Shown here: piece after piece, positions 30,001 through 39,414 of the stretch
Layout of the letters: every line of letters starts with the position of its first letter
Numbering within the stretch: the stretch's first letter is position 1
Assembly (NCBI RefSeq): GCF_026125785.1
Contig: NZ_JAHCKL010000003.1
Span: 248,001-312,000, forward strand
Length of the DNA stretch: 64,000 nucleotides
DNA from: Hydrogenophaga sp.
Lineage (GTDB): Bacteria > Pseudomonadota > Gammaproteobacteria > Burkholderiales > Burkholderiaceae_C
Reading direction: 5' to 3'
Translations under genes and position numbers: made by a program
Notes under the pieces: model-generated
Database searches by the model: none
What the model saw: the letters and a program-made list of their open reading frames with translations, nothing else
Told to the model about the DNA's origin: nothing

Positions 30001-31217
30001 TCGCCTTGCCAGCGGCCGAGCGCGCCGGCGGGTTCGAACCAGCCTTCGCCCTGCAGGCGCCCGCCGCCCAGTTGCGCGTCCAGGCGCGAGAGTGTCCAGC
30101 GTTCGCCTTGCTGCGCCAGGTCGGCCTCGATCCGCTCCAGCGGCACCCGCTGACGGTCGGCCGGGCCGCTGGCCGCGTTGCTCAGGCGAGCCTGGGCGCG
30201 CCAGGTATCGCCGTCGGGGCGCGCCTGCAGCGTGCCGCTGAGCTGGGTCACCGGGGCCTTGGGCCAGAGCATGGCCAGGTCCAGGTGGGCCATGGTGGCT
30301 TCGGCCGATTCGAGTGGCTGCTGGCGCCAGGGGCGCAGGCGGGCCTTGGCGTCCAGCGTGGGAGCGCGGTCCGTGGCTGGCGTGCCGGTGGTGCGCAGGC
30401 TGGCCACCGCGTCGAGCGCGGCGTCCAGGGTGGCGAGGGTGCCGCTCACGTCGGCCGATGCTTGCAGCGTCAGGGTCTCGGTGCTTCCCGGTACGGGGGC
30501 GCGCACCTCGCCTTGGGCTTTCACGCGCAGCGGCATGGGGGCCTGCGCGCCCAGCACGGCCTGCACGCGGTAGCGGCCGTCGGCCACCACTAGGCTGTCG
30601 AGGTCGAGCTGGTGCGCATCGGCCACGCCCAGGCGCCAGGCCGCATCGGCTGGACGGTAGCGGTACAGGCCTTTGAGTTCGCTCAGCGTGGCGGCTTGCG
30701 AACCGCTGAGCGCCAGCTCACCGACCGACCAGGGCAGCGACACGGGCAGCGGCAGCGTGACGGGCTCCAGCGGCTGCAGGGGCTCGGGTGGCGTGGGCGG
30801 CCGCTGGTCGTCGATCTGCAGGCGGCCGATGTCCAGGTGCGACAGGCGCACGCCGCGCCAGAGCAGGGCATCCATCCAGAACAGCCGGCTCAGGCCGATG
30901 CGGGTGTCGGTGGCGGTGACGGTCAGGCCATCGCGCGCCCACTGCAGCCGGCCGATGTGGCCGCCTGCGAAGAGGCTGCCCTGCACCTCGTCCACCGCCA
31001 GCGTGCCCATGGCGCTGCCCTGTCGCGCCAGGAGGGCCTGGCCCCAGCCGATTGCCTGGGCCAGCGAGCCCGGCGAGGCCGCCCACAGGCCAAAGCCGAG
31101 CAGCACCAGCAGCACCAGCGCGGCCATGCCTCCGAAGATGCGGCGCACCCAGCGTCCCACGCGCGAGGGCGGCGGAGCGATGCGGTCGGGGGCCTTGTCG
31201 TGGTCGTCGTCCGCCAT
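27045..31217 (-). CDS. tamB: Translocation and assembly module inner-membrane subunit TamB
   Basis: A 1390-aa AsmA-like protein anchored by one N-terminal helix (GGMAALVLLVLLGFGLW) and spanning the periplasm as a long beta-structured groove that moves lipids and helps insert outer-membrane proteins with TamA. The C-terminal TamB domain is clear: LALRSLVNGIAFTRGQLRA, VLRFTGPYDNPTLDITAIRPN, LFSDPELPDSEKLAWLVLGRP and a terminal DLIFTTTFD. The tamA gene ends 7 bp upstream of its start, as expected for the pair. The ATG at 31217 is preferred to a longer reading overlapping tamA. Confidence 0.93.
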   Translation of the reverse strand: MADDDHDKAPDRIAPPPSRVGRWVRRIFGGMAALVLLVLLGFGLWAASPGSLAQAIGWGQALLARQGSAMGTLAVDEVQGSLFAGGHIGRLQWARDGLTVTATDTRIGLSRLFWMDALLWRGVRLSHLDIGRLQIDDQRPPTPPEPLQPLEPVTLPLPVSLPWSVGELALSGSQAATLSELKGLYRYRPADAAWRLGVADAHQLDLDSLVVADGRYRVQAVLGAQAPMPLRVKAQGEVRAPVPGSTETLTLQASADVSGTLATLDAALDAVASLRTTGTPATDRAPTLDAKARLRPWRQQPLESAEATMAHLDLAMLWPKAPVTQLSGTLQARPDGDTWRAQARLSNAASGPADRQRVPLERIEADLAQQGERWTLSRLDAQLGGGRLQGEGWFEPAGALGRWQGELTASRLNPALLWSAIAPAALDARLQARTVQDAVDLEARVLPAGTQPRGGALQGLRLRELTAKGRWQPQAADPAQGVLTLSALRLGAADATLDGEGRFDTLARGFDGTVTLQVPGAQARWQGLLAHAQGQGDLDLRVDDASRVLAWTRSLQSLPVAGPQIAAALNGLPGLQAEGSARLEAGWQGGLGAFGYPAPASGRPATAAPPSLRLGLTSPRLRVSREVAAASTGQAAHTETTELRAFSLRASGPPERLALALDGQAEQGPWRAALDTQGTLQLGGASAARRPDVDSGRLDLARLKLQATDSARSDRTVTWTLDSAAALGLQWQGARNGPLQVQVDPGELRLQPTFNRRAASASASANATSTASASVVIPDATAAAAAAATPQVTQPMTLAWERLTWRAGALDTRGRLAGLPMSWVDALATAEGARHGPLSQSGLGGDVVFDGAWDLSLPADAGTPPRLSAQLQRRSGDLSVQTDGAFEENTSSGQRLQTGIREARLNIDTQGSTVNARLRWDSERLGTASADLNTRLSPPNSEHPAWHWPEQAPLSGRIQAELPQMGVWSALAPPGWRVRGSLATDLTLAGTRAAPLLNGSLNADNLALRSLVNGIAFTRGQLRATLAGERITIERFYLEGRGGAASGGTLLATGSTEWRSSTVDGQTRRQPYVSLRATATQLRVSTRPDRRLTLSGQLQADLAGPALQLRGQLTADEALFVLPDESTPSLGSDVVVRGTEIPLEDPNAFRVQPDVLVELDLGRNFEVRGQGLRTFLSGQINLRSTPALPTPRVFGEVRTVRGSYRAYGQQLGIETGVLRFTGPYDNPTLDITAIRPNTTQRVGVVISGTAQVPRVRLFSDPELPDSEKLAWLVLGRPASGAGAEAAVLQQAALALIARSGGGMDGGLASALGLDELSFAGSATNADGTTSAAALTLGKRISSKLYLSYESSLAGAMGTVSMFYDLSKRFTVRARAGEENAIDLIFTTTFD

Positions 31218-31224
31218 GCCGCGC

Positions 31225-33312
31225 TCAGAAGGTGAAGCCCACGTTGAGGTGCAGGCGCAGGCGGCGGGTCTCCAGGCCATAGGCCAGGTCCAGCTGCAGC
31301 GGGCCCACGGGGCTGTTGTAGCGGATACCGGTGCCCACGCCCCAGACCGGCTTGAGGTCGCCGGCCTTGTTGGCGATGGCGCCGCCGTCGATGAAGATCA
31401 CGTTCTCCCAGTTGGACCGGTTGTCCGCGTTCCAGATCGGGCGCTGCCATTCCAGGCTGACCACGGCCTTGTAGCGGCCAGGGCCGATGCTGCCGTCGGC
31501 GCGGCGCACGCCGATGTCGCGCAGGCCGTAGCCACGCACCGTGTTGTCACCGCCGGTGATGAAGAGCTGCGTCTCTGGGATCGGCGCATCGTCGCGCGCG
31601 ACCACCGCTCCGCCTTCGACGCGCAGTGCCAGGCGGCCCAGTTGGGTGCGGCGCGAGGCGTTCACGTCGCGTGCCTGGCCCGGAGTGGGCTCGGCGGCGG
31701 CCGCCGCAGCACCCAGCGGCCAGTAGGTGAGCCAGCGTGCCTGCGTGCGCCCAAAGGGCACTCGGGTGCCGCCCAGCGTGTAGCCGGCGCCCAGCTCCAC
31801 CGCCAGGCCGTAGCCCCGGTTGGGAAAGATCAGGTCGTCGAAGCGCCGGCGCGTCCAGGCGTAGTTGGCGCTGATGGCGGCATCGGCGCTGGCGTCGAGG
31901 GCGCCCGGCACCACGTTGTTGACCACGCGGGCGCGGTCGTACTGCAGGTAGAAGCTGCGGTCGAACTCCACCCCCACCTGCGCCTGGCCCGCGCGCAGGC
32001 GTTGGCTGCTGGTGGTGGTGAAGCTGTCCAGTTGCCGCGCCGCCTGGGCACCGAAGATCTTGCGCCAGCCATCGTCGTCGGGCGGCGAACTCCAGTCCGT
32101 GTTGGCGAGCTGGTCGTTGCGTTCGAGCTGCAGCTTGCTCAGCGCACGCCAGCCCAGGCCGGGCACGCTGTTGTGGGTGTGCTCCAGCGAGATGCGCGCG
32201 CCGTTGTCGGTGCTGCCCCCCACGCCGAACACCACCTTCTGCCGCTTGCTCTCGCGCAACTGCACCATCACCGGCAGCGTGTCGCTGCCATCGGGCGTGG
32301 GGTCGACATACACGAACACCGAGTCGTAGTAGCCGCTCTCGGCCAGGCGCCGCTGCGCGTCCTGCAGCTTGCCCAGGTCGTAGTCGCTTTCTGGCGCGAT
32401 GCCCGAGAGGCGCACCAGCCGTTCGGCAGTGATGCCGTCGTAGCGTTGCGCGCCCTGCACCACGACCTCGCCCATGCGCATGGCGCGGCCGGAGTCGAGC
32501 TCTATGTAGAGCCGCGCCTGGTTGGCCTGTGCGTCGATGTCGGCCAGGCTGTTCTGCACCTTGCCCAGCGGGTAGCGCTGCGCCACCAGCCGCCGCAGCG
32601 CGGCCGTCTTGGCGGCATCCCAGTCGGCCTGCGTGAAAGGCAGTCCCTCGATGAGGCCGGCTTCGCGCTGGATCTCCGCGCGTTGTTCGGCGGCCTCCGG
32701 CCGGCTGGAAATGTCCCCGACGAAGGAAACGTTCACCGAGACCACCTGCGTGACCGGGCCTGGCTCGACCTTGATGATCACCGTGCCCAGGGGGCGTGGC
32801 GCGTTGCCCGCGCCGTTGGCGGACCGGTCTTCGCTCACCGCTTCACCCAGCCCGGGCGGCGCGAGGACCTCCACCTTCGGGGCGAAGTGCCCGAGGGTGG
32901 CGAGCAACTCACGCACGTTGGCCGGGGCCAGCACCAGCAGGCGACCCAGCTCGTTGGCGTCGAGATTGCGCAGCTCCCGGTAGCGTTGCAATTCCAGGTG
33001 GCGCAGCAGGAACGCCTGGATGGCCTCGTCGCCGGCCTGCAGGTCGATCTCGAAGCGCGGGCCCGCTGGCGCGCGCTGGGCCCGTGCCAGACGGCGCTCC
33101 TGTGCCGCGCGCTCTTGCGCGCTGTCGCCGGCATCGTCGGCGTCGGCCTCAGCGTCCGTTGCTGCTGGCGTCGCCGCCGCACCGCCCGCCGGGGCAGCCT
33201 CGACCGCCGACGGCGCCTGGGCCTCGGCCGGGAACGGCGCTGCGAATACCACGGCAGCGCAAAGCAGGAGAAACCAGGCCCGGGCAAGCCCGGCCGGGAG
33301 AACACATGTCAT
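31225..33312 (-). CDS. tamA: Translocation and assembly module outer-membrane subunit TamA (Omp85 family)
   Basis: A 695-aa Omp85 protein with a signal peptide ending PAEAQ, an Ala/Asp-rich spacer, POTRA domains (GTVIIKVEPGPVTQVVSVNVSFVG; RAMRMGEVVVQGAQRYDG) and a C-terminal barrel ending in Phe (LHLNVGFTF). The barrel carries family blocks FFITGGDNTVRGYGLRDIG-like (FITGGDNTVRGYG) and FIDGGAIANK. It inserts outer-membrane proteins together with TamB, encoded just downstream. It follows the VWA gene by 6 bp, so the module appears joined to a MoxR-VWA operon. Confidence 0.93.
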   Translation of the reverse strand: MTCVLPAGLARAWFLLLCAAVVFAAPFPAEAQAPSAVEAAPAGGAAATPAATDAEADADDAGDSAQERAAQERRLARAQRAPAGPRFEIDLQAGDEAIQAFLLRHLELQRYRELRNLDANELGRLLVLAPANVRELLATLGHFAPKVEVLAPPGLGEAVSEDRSANGAGNAPRPLGTVIIKVEPGPVTQVVSVNVSFVGDISSRPEAAEQRAEIQREAGLIEGLPFTQADWDAAKTAALRRLVAQRYPLGKVQNSLADIDAQANQARLYIELDSGRAMRMGEVVVQGAQRYDGITAERLVRLSGIAPESDYDLGKLQDAQRRLAESGYYDSVFVYVDPTPDGSDTLPVMVQLRESKRQKVVFGVGGSTDNGARISLEHTHNSVPGLGWRALSKLQLERNDQLANTDWSSPPDDDGWRKIFGAQAARQLDSFTTTSSQRLRAGQAQVGVEFDRSFYLQYDRARVVNNVVPGALDASADAAISANYAWTRRRFDDLIFPNRGYGLAVELGAGYTLGGTRVPFGRTQARWLTYWPLGAAAAAAEPTPGQARDVNASRRTQLGRLALRVEGGAVVARDDAPIPETQLFITGGDNTVRGYGLRDIGVRRADGSIGPGRYKAVVSLEWQRPIWNADNRSNWENVIFIDGGAIANKAGDLKPVWGVGTGIRYNSPVGPLQLDLAYGLETRRLRLHLNVGFTF

Positions 33313-33318
33313 GTGGGC

Positions 33319-34506
33319 TTATTTCGACAGCAGGCGCATGGTGTCTTCCAGCCCCTTGAGGGTCAGCGGGAACATGCGCTGGCCCATCAACTGCTGGATG
33401 ACGCTGATGCTCTGTCGATACTGCCACACCCCTTGAGGTTCCGGGTTGATCCAAGCGAACCGGGGAAACGCGTGCGTGAGGCGCTGCAGCCACTCTGCAC
33501 CCGCCTCTTCGTTGTTGTATTCCACGCTGCCGCCAGGTTGCAAGATTTCGTAAGGACTCATGGTCGCATCGCCCACGAAGATGAGCTTGTAGTCCTTGTT
33601 GTACTTGCGGATGATGTCCCAGGTCGGGAACTTCTCCGCGTAGCGGCGGCGGTTGTTCTTCCACATGAAGTCGTAGACGCAGTTGTGAAAGTAATAGAAC
33701 TCCAGGTGCTTGAACTCGCTCTTCACCGCCGAAAACAGTTCTTCCACCCGCTGTATGTGTTCGTCCATCGTGCCGCCCACGTCCATGAGCAGCAGCACCT
33801 TCACGTTGTTGTGCCGCTCCGGGATCATGCGGATGTCCAGGTAGCCGGCATTCGCCGCGGTGGAGCGGATGGTGTCGGGCAGGTCGAGTTCCAGGTCGTT
33901 GCCTTCGCGCGCGAACTTGCGCAGGCGCCGCAGCGCCACCTTGATGTTGCGCGTGCCCAGTTCCTGCGTGTCGTCGTAGTCGCGGTAGGCGCGCTGCTCC
34001 CACACCTTCACGGCGGTCTTGCCGCCGCCCTTGCCGCCAATGCGTATGCCCTGCGGGTTCACGCCGCCGTTGCCAAAAGGTGAGGTGCCGCCGGTGCCGA
34101 TCCATTTGCTGCCACCCTCGTGCCGCTCCTTCTGCTCCTCCAGGCGCTTGCGCAAGGTATCCATGAGCTCGTCCCAGTCCATCTTCGGCGCATTCGCCTT
34201 CTGCTCTTCGGAGAGGATGCGCTCCATCTCCTGGCGCAGCCAGTCGGCCGGGATCGGCTTGGTGAAATCCGCGATCATCTCCACGCCCTTGAAGTAGGCG
34301 GCGAAGGCACGGTCGAACTTGTCGTAGTGCTTCTCGTCCTTCACCAGCGCGGCGCGCGCCAGGAAGTAGAAGTCGTCCATGGAACAGGCGTCCGGGTTGC
34401 GCGGCCCGACCACGTCGGCCTGCAGCGCTTCCAGCAGCACCAGGTATTCCTTGACCGAAACCGGCAGCTTGGCCGAGCGCAGGGTGTAGAAGAAGTCGAT
34501 CAGCAT
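33319..34506 (-). CDS. VWA domain-containing protein (CoxE-like), MoxR partner
   Basis: A 395-aa protein with an N-terminal helical region (MLIDFFYTLRSAKLPVSVKEYL), a charged linker and a C-terminal von Willebrand A-like domain whose metal site is a variant, DVGGTM instead of DxSxS. Proteins of this type act with MoxR AAA+ ATPases to insert metals or remodel partner proteins. The MoxR gene is two genes upstream in the same operon. The VWA domain includes YFHNCVYDFMW and FVGDATMSPYE. Client protein unknown. Confidence 0.88.
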   Translation of the reverse strand: MLIDFFYTLRSAKLPVSVKEYLVLLEALQADVVGPRNPDACSMDDFYFLARAALVKDEKHYDKFDRAFAAYFKGVEMIADFTKPIPADWLRQEMERILSEEQKANAPKMDWDELMDTLRKRLEEQKERHEGGSKWIGTGGTSPFGNGGVNPQGIRIGGKGGGKTAVKVWEQRAYRDYDDTQELGTRNIKVALRRLRKFAREGNDLELDLPDTIRSTAANAGYLDIRMIPERHNNVKVLLLMDVGGTMDEHIQRVEELFSAVKSEFKHLEFYYFHNCVYDFMWKNNRRRYAEKFPTWDIIRKYNKDYKLIFVGDATMSPYEILQPGGSVEYNNEEAGAEWLQRLTHAFPRFAWINPEPQGVWQYRQSISVIQQLMGQRMFPLTLKGLEDTMRLLSK

Positions 34507-34535
34507 GGCGATCTCCCAGTGCCCATGTCCATCAT

Positions 34536-35129
34536 TCAGCCGTGGCGGCCGCGCAGGTACAGCAACTGCGCGCGGGCCTCGGGCCATTCGCCCGCCCGCA
34601 TGCTGTACATCACGGTGTCGCGGATGGTGCCGTCGCGCCGCAGGGCGTGGCCGCGGATGACGCCATCCTTGCGGGCGCCCAGGCGCTCGATGGCCTGCTG
34701 CGAGGCGAAGTTGAAATTGTCCGTGCGCCAGCCGACCACGTGGCAGCCCAGGGTGTCGAAGGCATGGCCCATCATCAGCAGCTTGCAGGTGGTGTTGACG
34801 TGGGTGCGCTGCGCGCTTTTTGCGTACCAGGTGTAGCCAATTTCCACCCGCTTCACGGCCGGCAGGATGTCGTGGTAGCTGGTGGAGCCCAGGACGCGAC
34901 CGGAGGACTCCGCGATGACCGCAAAAGCGAAGCGGTGGCCTTCGGCGCGCATCTGCAGCGCGCTCTCGATATAGGCGCGGGTCTGGTCGGGCTCGGGCAC
35001 GGAGGTGATGCGCAGCCGCCACAGTTCGCCATCAGCGGCGGCCGCGGCCAGCCCTGGCTCATGCGCCAGTTCCAAGGGCTCAAGGCGCACGCCAAGGTCG
35101 CGCAGCGTCACCGGGGTCACGAAGCTCAT
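34536..35129 (-). CDS. GNAT family N-acetyltransferase
   Basis: A 197-aa RimJ/RimL-like acetyltransferase. It shows the GNAT core: RFAFAVIAESSGRVLGSTSYHDI, then KRVEIGYTWYAKSAQRTHVN and FNFASQQAIERLGARKDGVIR (acetyl-CoA pyrophosphate region and end of the fold). It overlaps the MoxR gene by ATGA, and the VWA gene begins 29 bp after it, so it is embedded in that operon. Substrate unknown; acetylation of a small molecule or of a protein N-terminus are both possible. Confidence 0.9.
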   Translation of the reverse strand: MSFVTPVTLRDLGVRLEPLELAHEPGLAAAAADGELWRLRITSVPEPDQTRAYIESALQMRAEGHRFAFAVIAESSGRVLGSTSYHDILPAVKRVEIGYTWYAKSAQRTHVNTTCKLLMMGHAFDTLGCHVVGWRTDNFNFASQQAIERLGARKDGVIRGHALRRDGTIRDTVMYSMRAGEWPEARAQLLYLRGRHG

Positions 35130-35980
35130 CGGTTCCTCTGGTTCATGAACACCAGCTTCTCGAACAGCGTGGTGTCCTGCTCGTTCTTGAGCAACGCGCC
35201 CACCAGCGGCGGCACGCTGACCTTGCTGTCCGCACTCTGCAGCGCTTCCAGCGGAATGTCTTCCGCCATCAGCAGCTTGAGCCAGTCCAGCAGTTCCGAG
35301 GTGCTGGGCTTCTTCTTCAGCCCGGGCAGGTTGCGCACGTCGTAGAAGGTCTTCATGGCCGCGGCCAGCAGCTCCTTCTTGAGCTTGGGGAAGTGCACGT
35401 CCACGATGCGCTGCATGGTCTCGGCGTCGGGGAACTTGATGTAGTGGAAGAAGCAGCGGCGCAGGAAGGCGTCGGGCAACTCCTTTTCGTTGTTCGACGT
35501 GATGAACACCAGCGGCCGGTGCTTCGCACGGATCAGCTCGCGCGTCTCGTAGCAGTAGAACTCCATGCGGTCGAGTTCGCGCAGGAGGTCGTTGGGGAAC
35601 TCGATGTCGGCCTTGTCGATCTCGTCGATCAGCAGCGCCACCGGCCGGTCGGCCGTGAAGGCCTGCCACAGCACGCCCTTGACGATGTAGTTCCGGATGT
35701 CCTTGACGCGCTCGGCGCTGTCGTGCTCGGCCAGTTGCGAGTCGCGCAGCCGGCTCACGGCGTCGTACTCGTACAGGCCCTGCTGGGCTTTGGTGGTGCT
35801 CTTGATGTGCCACTGCAGCAGCGGCATGTCCAGCGCCTGTGCAACCTCTTCGGCCAGCATGGTCTTGCCGGTGCCGGGCTCTCCCTTGACCAGCAGCGGG
35901 CGCTGCAAAGTGATCGCGGCGTTGACCGCCAGCATCAGATCCTGGGTAGCGACGTAGTTCTGGGAGCCTTGGAATTTCAT
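35126..35980 (-). CDS. MoxR family AAA+ ATPase
   Basis: A 284-aa AAA+ ATPase with Walker A GEPGTGKT, Walker B LLIDEIDKAD, sensor VFITSNNEKELPDAFLRRC and a C-terminal lid. MoxR ATPases act as chaperones that, with VWA proteins, activate metalloenzymes or remodel complexes. It is the first gene of a minus-strand run MoxR-GNAT-VWA-TamA-TamB with overlaps or short gaps throughout. The intergenic region with the divergent cytochrome c4 gene is 112 bp and AT-richer than its surroundings. Confidence 0.93.
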   Translation of the reverse strand: MKFQGSQNYVATQDLMLAVNAAITLQRPLLVKGEPGTGKTMLAEEVAQALDMPLLQWHIKSTTKAQQGLYEYDAVSRLRDSQLAEHDSAERVKDIRNYIVKGVLWQAFTADRPVALLIDEIDKADIEFPNDLLRELDRMEFYCYETRELIRAKHRPLVFITSNNEKELPDAFLRRCFFHYIKFPDAETMQRIVDVHFPKLKKELLAAAMKTFYDVRNLPGLKKKPSTSELLDWLKLLMAEDIPLEALQSADSKVSVPPLVGALLKNEQDTTLFEKLVFMNQRNR

Positions 35981-36041
35981 GGGCGCGGCAATATGCAGTG
36001 GTTGGCAGGTCGGGATACGGGGGGTGGTTGAGCCCAGTCTA

Positions 36042-36047
36042 TATAAT
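36042..36047 (+). promoter_or_regulatory. Possible -10 element for cytochrome c4
   Basis: A perfect TATAAT lies about 46 bp before the ATG, in the only AT-rich stretch of the divergent region. No good -35 is found at normal spacing, so this is tentative. Confidence 0.3.
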
Positions 36048-36092
36048 CACCGGTTGATTTTCCCCAGCCGTTCCATTCATTGTGCTTGCAAA

Positions 36093-36764
36093 ATGATTCA
36101 AACGTTGTCCACGATCGCCCGTACCCTTGTCGCCGCTGCGACGTTCTCCGCCGTGGCCATTTCCGCACAGGCCCAGGGCGTGACGGGTGATGTGCAGGCC
36201 GGCCAGAAGAAGGCCGAGATGTGCATCGGCTGCCACGGCATTCCCGGTTACCAGAACGCCTTCCCCGAAATCCACAAGGTGCCCATGATCTCGGGCCAGT
36301 CCGGCGCCTACATCTCCGCCGCGCTGCACGCCTACAAGAAGGGCGACCGCAAGCACCCCACGATGCGTGGCATCGCGGGCTCGCTCAGCGATCAGGACAT
36401 GGCGGACCTGGCGGCGTTCTATGCGTCACAAGGCGCTGGCAAGACGGCCGCCGAAACACCCCGCACCGCCGGCACCGCCGCCGCCGCGCTGATCGAGAAG
36501 GGGGCCTGTGCCTCTTGCCACGGCGCCAACTTCAGCAAGCCCATCGACCCCAGCTATCCCAAGATCGGTGGCCAGCACGCCGACTACCTGTTTGTCGCGC
36601 TCAAGTCCTACACCGTCGAGGGCAACAACATGATCGGCCGCTCCAATGGCGTCATGGCGGGCATCGCCAAGCAATTCACCCACGCCGAGATGCGCGAGAT
36701 CGCCAAGTACCTGTCCACGGTCGATGGCGAACTCAAGGTCGTGCCCCAGTCGCGTTTCCGCTGA
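36093..36764 (+). CDS. Cytochrome c4 (dihaem, tandem domains)
   Basis: A 223-aa periplasmic dihaem cytochrome with a signal peptide ending AISAQA. Two homologous domains each carry a CxxCH motif (CIGCH, CASCH) and a downstream Met ligand region (PTMRGIAGSLSD; NNMIGRSNGVMAG). Cytochrome c4 carries electrons from the bc1 complex to terminal oxidases. Encoded alone, followed by a strong terminator. Confidence 0.93.
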   Translation: MIQTLSTIARTLVAAATFSAVAISAQAQGVTGDVQAGQKKAEMCIGCHGIPGYQNAFPEIHKVPMISGQSGAYISAALHAYKKGDRKHPTMRGIAGSLSDQDMADLAAFYASQGAGKTAAETPRTAGTAAAALIEKGACASCHGANFSKPIDPSYPKIGGQHADYLFVALKSYTVEGNNMIGRSNGVMAGIAKQFTHAEMREIAKYLSTVDGELKVVPQSRFR

Positions 36765-36786
36765 TCCGCGCCATGCTCACCCGCAG

Positions 36787-36815
36787 AAAGCCGTCGCAAG
36801 ACGGCTTTTCTGTTT
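36787..36815 (+). terminator. Rho-independent terminator after cytochrome c4
   Basis: AAAGCCGTC-GCAA-GACGGCTTT, a 9-bp perfect stem with a tetraloop, runs into TTTTCTGTTT. It lies 23 bp after the stop codon, between convergent genes. Confidence 0.9.
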
Positions 36816-36828
36816 GGGCCCCCAGGCT

Positions 36829-37263
36829 TCAGTCGCGCGTGGCCCGCCGCCGGACGGCGTCGATGTAGGCCTGTCCATCGGGCGGACGTCCGGCGCGCTG
36901 GCTCTCCCAGAGCATGCGGCCCAGGCACTCCATCACCTCATGGTGCGCCGCATGCAGGTCACCGCGCCGCGCTGCCAGCAATTCCACCGCCTGCCGTATG
37001 CCCGGCGGCTGGTCGATGCTGCACTGCTCGCTGATGGACAGGTGCATGGACAGATGCAGAAACGGGTTCTCGCGCCCGGCATCGGCCTGGGCCAGCCGCG
37101 CCAGGGCGCCGTCCAGGTCGGACAGTTCTTCGTGGTATTCGGGATGTTCGCCGATCCATTGCCCGGCGAGGACCTCGATCGCCTCCATGGGTTGCTGCTG
37201 CAGGCGTTTCGTGTGGACCGAGCAGAAAAAACGGCGGACGTCGGCTTGGGAGGGGTTGAACAT
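36829..37263 (-). CDS. DUF1841 family protein
   Basis: A 144-aa conserved cytosolic protein of the DUF1841 family, typical of betaproteobacteria. It begins MFNPSQADVRRFFCSVH and contains NPFLHLSMHLSISEQCSIDQPPGIR and HEVMECLGRMLWESQR. No function is known. I use ATG 37263; an in-frame ATG further upstream lies within the start region of the divergent thiolase gene. Confidence 0.9.
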   Translation of the reverse strand: MFNPSQADVRRFFCSVHTKRLQQQPMEAIEVLAGQWIGEHPEYHEELSDLDGALARLAQADAGRENPFLHLSMHLSISEQCSIDQPPGIRQAVELLAARRGDLHAAHHEVMECLGRMLWESQRAGRPPDGQAYIDAVRRRATRD

Positions 37264-37339
37264 CGTGCCTGGATTGTCCTCCACGCGAGACCCCCAACGG
37301 GTTTGGGTACAGTGCGGGGTTGACCCGAGGAACCCAACC

Positions 37340-38545
<1,206 letters not shown>

Positions 38546-38559
38546 GGGTGGGGAGGGGC

Positions 38560-38643
38560 TTCGACAGGCTCAGCCCGAACGGGGGGGACTCAGCCCGAAC
38601 GGGGGGTGACTCAGCCCGAATGGGGGTGACTCTGCCCGAGCGG
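38560..38643. repeat. Imperfect 20-21 bp tandem repeats (CTCAGCCCGAACGG family)
   Basis: After the thiolase gene, TTCGACAGGCTCAGCCCGAACGG is followed by three more degenerate copies of ACTCAGCCCGAACGGGGG at 20-21 bp spacing. The core is a dispersed element seen in many proteobacteria. The rest of the 177-bp gap to 38722 shows nothing recognisable. Confidence 0.8.
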
Positions 38644-38722
38644 AAGTTGGCTCAGTCTGGAGGGTGGGCCCACGTGAAGGAGCGGGCTCGGTTGGGGCGG
38701 CTTTGAGGTTCGGTGTGGGGTG

Positions 38723-39361
38723 TTACAGCCGCCAAGCCGGCAACTGCCAGTTGCGCCACAGGGCCAGGCCGCGCAGGCCGGCGGTGAAGACCACGCAGGC
38801 CACCAGGGACGCCCAGCCCGGTGCCTGCAGTTCCCACAGGCCGACGTACAGCCAGCCGCCGGCGAATGCGCAGACGGCGTAGGGTCGGTGGTCTCGGAAG
38901 GCGGTGGGGATTTCGTTGCAGACCACGTCGCGCAGCACGCCGCCGAACACGCCGGTGATCAGACCCATGAGCACGGCCACCAGCGCCGGCATGTCCAGCA
39001 GCAGCGCCTGGTGGACGCCCGTGGCGGTGAACAGGCCCAGGCCGAGTGCGTCGGGCCATTGGATGGCGCGCTCGGTCAGCTTTACGTGCCGACCGCGCAG
39101 GAACAGCATGGCCAGCAGGCACAGCCCCAGCACGCCCCAGAGCAGCTCGACGTGGCGCACCCAGAAGAAGGGGCGTTGATCGAGCAACAGGTCGCGCAGG
39201 GTGCCGCCGCCAAACGCGGCGAGAAAGCCGACCACTGCGACACCCACCGCGTCGAGCCGTGTGCGCGCTCCCATGAGGATGCCGGAGAGGGCGAATGCGG
39301 CGGTGGCGGCGAGTTCCACCAGCAGGCGCACGGTTTCGCCCCAGAACTGAACGTTGTGCAT
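38723..39361 (-). CDS. Trimeric intracellular cation (TRIC) channel family protein (UPF0126)
   Basis: A 212-aa inner-membrane protein of the UPF0126/TRIC family with two homologous three-helix units. Each has the Gly-rich kinked helix and Arg-Asp pair: GFLAAFGGGTLRDLLLDQRPFFW and GLITGVFGGVLRDVVCNEIPTAF. Bacterial TRIC proteins conduct monovalent cations. Divergent from the next gene by 53 bp. Confidence 0.93.
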   Translation of the reverse strand: MHNVQFWGETVRLLVELAATAAFALSGILMGARTRLDAVGVAVVGFLAAFGGGTLRDLLLDQRPFFWVRHVELLWGVLGLCLLAMLFLRGRHVKLTERAIQWPDALGLGLFTATGVHQALLLDMPALVAVLMGLITGVFGGVLRDVVCNEIPTAFRDHRPYAVCAFAGGWLYVGLWELQAPGWASLVACVVFTAGLRGLALWRNWQLPAWRL

Positions 39362-39414
39362 GGGCGGATTGTCGCGTTTCAGGTGCCCACTGCGGAACGG
39401 CGACAATCCCAGGC

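Noticed and set aside
27894-30593. Plus-strand open frame of about 900 codons
   Set aside because: Antisense shadow of tamB caused by high GC; Gly/Ala/Arg/Gln-rich with no domains.
38560-38643. Short repeats as a coding or CRISPR feature
   Set aside because: Degenerate dispersed element lacking spacers or a protein-like frame.
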